This document shows, in pieces, positions 6,352 to 10,063 of a stretch of 10,063 bases of DNA. The position numbers were made by a program, and so were the translations under genes. Source of the DNA: Chloroflexota bacterium (lineage in GTDB: Bacteria > Chloroflexota > Limnocylindria > QHBO01); contig VBGQ01000100.1 of assembly GCA_005882055.1 (NCBI GenBank), forward strand, positions 2,929 to 12,991, given 5' to 3'. A model generated the notes under the pieces. That model made no database searches. It saw only the letters and a list, made by a program, of their open reading frames with translations, and was not told the DNA's origin. The stretch's first letter is position 1. Each line of letters opens with the position of its first letter.

Positions 6352-6570
6352 GTGACCGTCCTCCGGCTCACCTGCTCGCTCTTCTGGGTGGATGTGCGGC
6401 TGCGTGAGATCAATGGCCGATGGATCGCGTCCGCCGACACGCCGAACGGACCAAGCCTCGGGGTCGGCGAGGACGCGCTCCACGCCATCGAGGGTGCTCT
6501 CGAGCCGTTCGCCAGCATCGCGGACGAGCTCATCGCCAGCCTCCCCGCCTGGGAGCTGGGCAAGGGCTAG
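6352..6570 (+). CDS. Conserved-looking 72-aa hypothetical protein, HicB-like in flavour
   Basis: I cannot name a family with confidence. Residues 14-64 carry a regular pattern: a strand (VRLREINGRWIASADTP, 15-31), GPSLGVGEDALHAIEGAL (33-50) and a C-terminal helix (FASIADELIASLP, 53-65). The strand-turn-helix order and the G-x-G-x-x-AL-x-A-I step resemble the short HicB-like antitoxin fold, but no HicA partner is adjacent, so no toxin-antitoxin role is claimed. A stop codon at 6346-6348 lies in frame just upstream, making the GTG at 6352 the first possible start; the SD is poor. The stop at 6568-6570 is 6 nt before a hairpin shared with the convergent ssb. Reality as a gene is likely but not certain. 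Confidence 0.72.
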   Translation: MTVLRLTCSLFWVDVRLREINGRWIASADTPNGPSLGVGEDALHAIEGALEPFASIADELIASLPAWELGKG

Positions 6571-6576
6571 GGTTAA

Positions 6577-6602
6577 GGGTGACCGGCACGAGCCGGCCAC
6601 CC
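6577..6602. terminator. Shared bidirectional terminator between the 72-aa gene and ssb
   Basis: GGGTGACCGGC (6577-6587) pairs with GCCGGCCACCC (6592-6602) with one mismatch (G·U when transcribed from the minus strand) around a 4-nt loop. It begins 6 nt after the stop of the plus-strand gene and 6 nt after the stop of ssb, a symmetric placement that suggests it ends both convergent transcripts. On the minus strand it is followed by TTAACCC; T tracts are poor on both sides. Confidence 0.6.
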
Positions 6603-6608
6603 GACGGG

Positions 6609-7034
6609 CTACATCGCGACCGCGAGCTCTTCCTCGGCCGCCTCGCCCTGGCCATTCGCGGCAGCGACTGCCTCCGGCTCCTCGGCGGCCGACTGGACCT
6701 CCTTGGCGTACTCCTTCTTTCCCCGGCCGGAGAGCATCTCGAGCCCGGCGGCCACGACCTCCGTCTTCCAGTGACGGATGCCGGCGTCGTCATCCCACTG
6801 TCGCGTCTGCAACCGACCCTCGATGTCGACCAGCTGGCCCTTGCTGAGGAACTGGCCGCAGATCTCCGCGAGCCGATCCCAGGCGACGACGTTGTGGTAC
6901 TCGGTTCGCTCGCCACCTCCCCCGCCACGAAACTCGTTGGTGGCGACCACGAACGTCGCGAGCGGCTTTCCGCTCGGCAGCGTCCGCAGCTCCGGGTCGC
7001 GCGTCAGGCGGCCGACCAGCATGACCTTGTTCAT
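6609..7034 (-). CDS. ssb: Single-stranded DNA-binding protein
   Basis: This 141-aa protein coats single-stranded DNA during replication and repair, normally as a tetramer. The OB-fold is clear: MNKVMLVGRLTRDPELR (1-17), ATFVVATNEF (26-35), EYHNVVAWDRLAE (45-57), GQLVDIEGRLQTRQW (66-80) and HWKTEVVA (88-95), with Trp52, Trp80 and Trp89 in usual stacking positions. The C-terminal third is Ala/Glu-rich. The unusual point is the end, EEELAVAM, which lacks the acidic tip ending in Ile-Pro-Phe that recruits partner proteins. The ATG at 7034 has AGGAGG at spacing 6. The gene stands 122 nt downstream of nadE and probably has its own promoter, though I could not define one. Confidence 0.95.
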   Translation of the reverse strand: MNKVMLVGRLTRDPELRTLPSGKPLATFVVATNEFRGGGGGERTEYHNVVAWDRLAEICGQFLSKGQLVDIEGRLQTRQWDDDAGIRHWKTEVVAAGLEMLSGRGKKEYAKEVQSAAEEPEAVAAANGQGEAAEEELAVAM

Positions 7035-7110
7035 CCGATACCTCCTGCCCGCTTCACGGGCTCCAGCGCACCGGGGCGAGTCGGCCGCTCGCGGCGAGGC
7101 TATCGGCCAG

Positions 7111-7130
7111 GGCTTATCGGGCGATTAGCC
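7111..7130. promoter_or_regulatory. Quasi-palindrome in the nadE-ssb gap, possible operator
   Basis: GGCTTATCG-GG-CGATTAGCC is a 9-2-9 inverted repeat with one mismatched pair. A third related copy, GGCTATCGGCC, lies at 7099-7109. The cluster is 65-95 bp upstream of the ssb start, a natural place for an operator. It could equally be a weak nadE terminator. I know no regulator for this sequence. Confidence 0.35.
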
Positions 7131-7156
7131 GGTGCTTACCAGCGCTGGCCCCAGCC

Positions 7157-8032
7157 TCAGGAGGCGCGTCGCGATCCCGGTCGGCGGCGCGGATAGAGGT
7201 GGTCGATGCCAGGGGTTCGCAGGCTGATCTTGGCCACCGGCGGCATCTGGCGCTTGTATTCCATGCGCGCCACTCGAGCGGCGACCCACTCGACCACGTC
7301 GCGGTCCAGCCCCGCGGCCACGCAGCGCTCGGTGGTCCAGCGGCGGTCCACCAGCGCGAAGAGCGTCCGATCCAGCTCATCGTAGGTGCGACCCAGCTCG
7401 TCCTCGTCGGTCTGGCCGGGCCACAGGTCCGCGGACGGCGCCTTGGCGACGATCTCGGAGGGGACTCCCAGGTGCTCGGCGACGGCGCGCAGCTGTGTCT
7501 TGTACAGGTCCCCGATGGGCATCAGCGCGGCCGCCATGTCGCCGTACTGCGTCCCATAGCCGAGGAGCGCCTCGGTCTTGTTCGAGGTTCCGACCACCAG
7601 CCCGTCGAACTCCACGGACTTGTCGTAGAGCACGATCATCCGCTGACGGGCCATGACGTTCCCGCGTCGCACCCGAGCCGTGTCATCGGGCGCCTCGCCC
7701 ATCAGCGCCAGCAGCGGATCGACCATGGCACTGATCTCGACCCGTTCGGTCGGGCAGCCGAGCACCTGCACGACGCGCAGCGCATCGGTCTCGGAGGCTT
7801 CGGCGCTGGTGCGATATGGCATCCGCACGGCGAGGACGTTCCGCGGGCCGACCGCGCGCGCCGCCAGGAACGCGACGGTCGCCGAGTCGACGCCTCCGGA
7901 GAGCCCCACCACGGTCCGCGAGAAGCCAGTCTGCGCCATCTGCGAGCGGATGAAGGCGACGATCAGGTCGGTGGTCGTCGTGGGATCGATGACCGGCAGC
8001 GGCGGCATGTCTTCCCGAGCATCCATCGTCAC
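7157..8032 (-). CDS. nadE: NAD synthetase, synthetase domain only
   Basis: The enzyme adenylates nicotinic acid adenine dinucleotide with ATP and amidates it to NAD, the last step of NAD synthesis. The 291-aa protein has the ATP-pyrophosphatase P-loop SGGVDS (45-50), MPYRTS (71-76), GTSNKTEALLGYGTQYGD (148-165), MPIGDLYKTQL (171-181), PSADLWPGQTDEDELG (199-214) and the C-terminal KRQMPP...LYPRRR segment. It has no glutaminase domain; the preceding gene is a nitrilase-type glutaminase that would normally supply ammonia. The GTG at 8032 overlaps the upstream stop (GTGA) and has GGAG 5 nt before it; an ATG at 8026 is the alternative. Since that partner is broken as read, this protein would depend on free ammonia, which short NadE enzymes can use. 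Confidence 0.95.
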   Translation of the reverse strand: MTMDAREDMPPLPVIDPTTTTDLIVAFIRSQMAQTGFSRTVVGLSGGVDSATVAFLAARAVGPRNVLAVRMPYRTSAEASETDALRVVQVLGCPTERVEISAMVDPLLALMGEAPDDTARVRRGNVMARQRMIVLYDKSVEFDGLVVGTSNKTEALLGYGTQYGDMAAALMPIGDLYKTQLRAVAEHLGVPSEIVAKAPSADLWPGQTDEDELGRTYDELDRTLFALVDRRWTTERCVAAGLDRDVVEWVAARVARMEYKRQMPPVAKISLRTPGIDHLYPRRRPGSRRAS

Positions 8033-8843
8033 GAGAGCTCCGCGTCAAGCTCCCGCGCGGGGAGTCCGTCATCGGTCCCCAGCTCGGCGGGCGGGGGCAG
8101 TCCCGCGCGATCTGCGATGATCCGGTCCACCTCGCGCCGAACCAGCTCGAGCCGCTCGTCGCCGACCAGCGGCAGGTTGTAGCGCTGCATGCGCAGGTCA
8201 TCGGTCTCGAGGACGCCCACCACCAGCGCTTCCTCGTAGAGCGGAGCCTCGGCCAGCACGGCGCCATCGGCCCCGAGCAGCCGTGAGCCGCCCCAGAACG
8301 TGAGGCCCTCCTCGTTGCCCACGCGATTGCAGAAGGCGATTGCAACCGTGCCGAGCAGCGCGTATGGAGCATCGGCATGAACGGATGCCAGAAATCCTCG
8401 CAGACGCTCAGGCCGACCTTGTGCAGCGGATCGCCCACCTCGGTGGCGCGGATCTGGTCGCCGGCTCGCGTGAAGCGCCCTTCGTCGAAGAGGCCGTAGG
8501 TCGGAAGGTAGACCTTGCGGTGCAGACCGATGAGCCGGCCCCCGCGCAGCAAGGCGACGGTGTTGCAATACCGGCGAGCCCGCGTCTCCTCGACGAAGCC
8601 GACCGCCACCATCACCTCCGGCGTGTCCGCGCCGATCGCGAGCAGCCGCGGGTCGTCCGCGCGGAGCGCCACCTCCGGAACGAGATCCTGGAGGAGGTAT
8701 CCCGTCAGCGCCAGCTCGGGGAAGACGACGATGTCGGCGCCCTGCGCCACACCCTCAGCGAGGCGGGTCGTGACGAGCTCGAGATTCGCGTCCAGGTCCC
8801 CGAGGTGCGGGGCCAGCTGGGCGAGCGCGATGCGCACCTGCAC
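8029..8843 (-). pseudogene. Nitrilase-type glutaminase partner of NadE, broken by an internal deletion and frameshift
   Basis: The first frame, from GTG 8843, gives a clean carbon-nitrogen hydrolase N-terminal half with the full Glu-Lys-Cys triad: FPEL (Glu43), HRKVYLPTYGLFDEGRF (Lys110) and VCEDFWHP (Cys148). After about residue 158 (near 8370) similarity jumps to another frame, which continues YALLGTVAIAFCNRVG, then GLTFWGGSRLL and on to a stop at 8029-8031. Joining the frames gives about 270 aa against a usual 300 or more for this domain. The roughly 35-40 residues between CEDFWHP and the YALL...NRVG segment are missing, so the lesion looks like a deletion of 3n+1 bases, not a single miscalled base. 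The family forms the glutamine amidohydrolase part of glutamine-dependent NAD synthetase. The stop overlaps the nadE start. Start choice has weak SD support. Confidence 0.85.
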
Positions 8844-8882
8844 GGGCGCGAGTCTACAGCCTCGCTCGGTCCAGCTCGCCGA

Positions 8883-9917
8883 TCAGGGATTCAGGGCCGA
8901 TGCGCGGCTCCGATCCTTGGCCTCGATCGGGAAGTGGCAGGCGATCTTGTGACCGGGCGCGACCTCGCGGAGCTCCGGGATCTCGATCGCGCACCGCTCC
9001 TGGGCCTGGAAACAGCGGGTGCGGAAGACGCAGCCGCTGGGCGGGTCGATGGGGCTCGGCAGGTCGCCATGCAGGACGATCCGTGTGCGCCGCTGCGCCT
9101 GCCGCTTGGGGTCGGGAATCGGCACGGCCGAGAGCAGCGAGTGCGTGTAGGGATGCAACGGTGCCGTGTAGATCGTCTGGCGCGGCGCTGTCTCCATGAC
9201 CTTGCCGAGGTACATGACCGCCACGCGGTGCGAGATCTGCCGGACGACCGACAGGTCGTGGGCGACGAAGAGGTAGGCGATACCGAACTCGCGCTGGAGA
9301 TCGCCGAGGAGATTGAGGATCTGCGCCTGGATCGAGACGTCGAGCGCCGAGACCGGTTCGTCGCAGACGATGAGCTTCGGCCGGAGAGCGATGGCCCTCG
9401 CGATCCCGATGCGCTGGCGCTGGCCGCCAGAGAACTCGTTGGGGTAGCGGTTGTAGTGCTCCGGGTTCAGGCCGACGCGCTCCATCAGCTCCATGACCGC
9501 GCCACGGATCCCGCCCTTGGGCTCCACCCCCTGGACCTTGAACGGCGCGCCGATGATGCCGCCCACGGTGTGCCGTGGATTCAGGGCGTTGTAGGGATCC
9601 TGGAAGATCATCTGCGCCTTGCGCCGGACGCGCACCAGTTCCTTGGTCGAGAGGTGGGTGATCTCCTCTCCTTCGATCTGGATCTTGCCCTCCGTCGGGC
9701 GCACCAGCATCAGGATCGAGCGAGCCGCGGTCGTCTTGCCAGAGCCGCTCTCGCCGACCAGCCCCAGCGTCTCGCCCGCGTCCAGCGTCAGGTCGATCCC
9801 ATCGACCGCCTTCACCTGGCCGACGGTGCGCGGAATGATCCCGCGCGACTTGACCGGGAAATAGGTGCGCAGCCCGGAGACATCGAGGATGTCGGTGCCG
9901 TTGGTGGATGCGGTCAT
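8883..9917 (-). CDS. dppF: Oligopeptide/dipeptide-type ABC transporter ATP-binding protein (DppF/OppF-like)
   Basis: The 344-aa cytoplasmic ATPase powers a peptide-family importer. It shows Walker A GESGSGKTT (55-63), Q-loop Gln106 in MIFQDPYNALNPR, signature SGGQRQR (163-169), Walker B LIVCDEP (182-188), D-loop SALD and H-loop His220. The C-terminal oligopeptide-transporter extension is present, with HPYTHSLLSAVP (255-266) and cysteines at 296, 302, 309 and 327 in the usual C-x5-C-x6-C...C arrangement. VGQVKAVDGIDL near 32-43 is typical of the F-type subunit. The ATG at 9917 overlaps the upstream stop by four bases (ATGA), so the two ATPases are translationally coupled. Substrate (peptide, nickel or sugar-like) cannot be settled without the binding protein, which is not in the window. 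Confidence 0.95.
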   Translation of the reverse strand: MTASTNGTDILDVSGLRTYFPVKSRGIIPRTVGQVKAVDGIDLTLDAGETLGLVGESGSGKTTAARSILMLVRPTEGKIQIEGEEITHLSTKELVRVRRKAQMIFQDPYNALNPRHTVGGIIGAPFKVQGVEPKGGIRGAVMELMERVGLNPEHYNRYPNEFSGGQRQRIGIARAIALRPKLIVCDEPVSALDVSIQAQILNLLGDLQREFGIAYLFVAHDLSVVRQISHRVAVMYLGKVMETAPRQTIYTAPLHPYTHSLLSAVPIPDPKRQAQRRTRIVLHGDLPSPIDPPSGCVFRTRCFQAQERCAIEIPELREVAPGHKIACHFPIEAKDRSRASALNP

Positions 9918-10063
9918 ACCGATACCGAAGTGGTCGAGAGCGTCTGGATCACGTCCTGCGCGATCTGCTCGCGCTCCTCGTGGGGAATATGGCAGCGAAC
10001 GAAGTGACCCGGCTCCGACTCGAGAAATTCTGGCCGCTCGGTGAAGCACCTGCCGCCCGGCAC
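9914..10063 (-). CDS. dppD: C-terminal end of a second oligopeptide-type ABC ATPase (DppD/OppD-like), cut by the window edge
   Basis: The last 49 codons are visible, with CF...(E)...PGHFVRCHI, the cysteine-containing end typical of DppD/OppD/DppF ATPases (Cys6 and Cys24 of the visible part), then a short tail. The stop TGA at 9914-9916 overlaps the ATG of the next ATPase as ATGA. Assignment as the D-type partner rests on the order D then F usual in these operons. The catalytic part lies outside the window. Confidence 0.8.
   Translation of the reverse strand: MPGGRCFTERPEFLESEPGHFVRCHIPHEEREQIAQDVIQTLSTTSVSV

Noticed and set aside
6352..6570. A toxin-antitoxin pair based on the HicB-like pattern
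   Set aside because: No HicA-like or other toxin ORF is adjacent; the neighbours are a YeaQ-type membrane protein and ssb.
8029..8370. Programmed ribosomal frameshifting in the nitrilase gene
   Set aside because: No slippery heptamer is visible at the frame junction, and about 35-40 core residues are missing, so a frameshift alone would not give a working protein.
8340..10007. A 555-codon open frame on the plus strand opposite the ABC ATPase and nitrilase genes
   Set aside because: It is a GC-rich antisense shadow: composition is Arg/Asp/Leu-heavy with no domain pattern, while the opposite strand encodes clear ABC ATPase motifs.
1..10063. A novel defence, mobile or biosynthetic system
   Set aside because: All sizeable genes belong to well-known housekeeping or transport families. 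I saw no integrase, transposase, terminal repeats, CRISPR-like repeats or tRNA gene.

Overview
The window reads as an ordinary core-genome stretch of a GC-rich bacterium (roughly two thirds G+C by eye). Genes are tightly packed, GTG starts are frequent, and A/G-rich Shine-Dalgarno (SD) sites precede many starts. GroEL/GroES wording, the 'FEAIGAD' style of MetRS, and a small conserved protein next to a YeaQ-type membrane protein suggest Chloroflexota (perhaps a Limnocylindria/Ellin6529-like lineage). That placement is recollection of family style, not a database result.

Layout. Left block, all minus strand, read right to left from about 5277: a ferredoxin-NADP reductase-like flavoprotein, methionyl-tRNA synthetase, a TatD-family hydrolase, a 77-aa single-pass membrane protein ended by one or two hairpins, then a separate heat-shock unit groES-groEL. 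The groESL unit has its own sigma70-type promoter and a clear CIRCE operator (HrcA site). groEL runs off the left edge. Middle block, plus strand, 5395-6570: a GNAT acetyltransferase, a YeaQ/GlsB-type membrane protein and a 72-aa conserved-looking unknown. Right block, minus strand: the tail of one oligopeptide-type ABC ATPase, a complete second ABC ATPase (ATGA overlap), a broken nitrilase-type glutaminase gene, NAD synthetase (nadE), and ssb. ssb and the 72-aa gene converge on one shared hairpin terminator.

How the genes work together. groESL is a classical HrcA-regulated chaperonin operon. The two ABC ATPases are the paired DppD/DppF-type motors of a peptide-family importer whose permeases lie outside the window. 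The nitrilase and nadE genes should together make a two-subunit glutamine-dependent NAD synthetase. As read here the nitrilase gene carries an internal deletion plus frameshift just after its catalytic cysteine, so NadE would have to use free ammonia, unless this is an assembly error.

I see no phage, CRISPR array, transposon, toxin system or new gene cluster. The points worth checking are the MetRS whose HIGH motif reads A-L-H-S, the broken nitrilase, the SSB without the usual acidic-aromatic C-terminal tip, and a small quasi-palindrome upstream of ssb.
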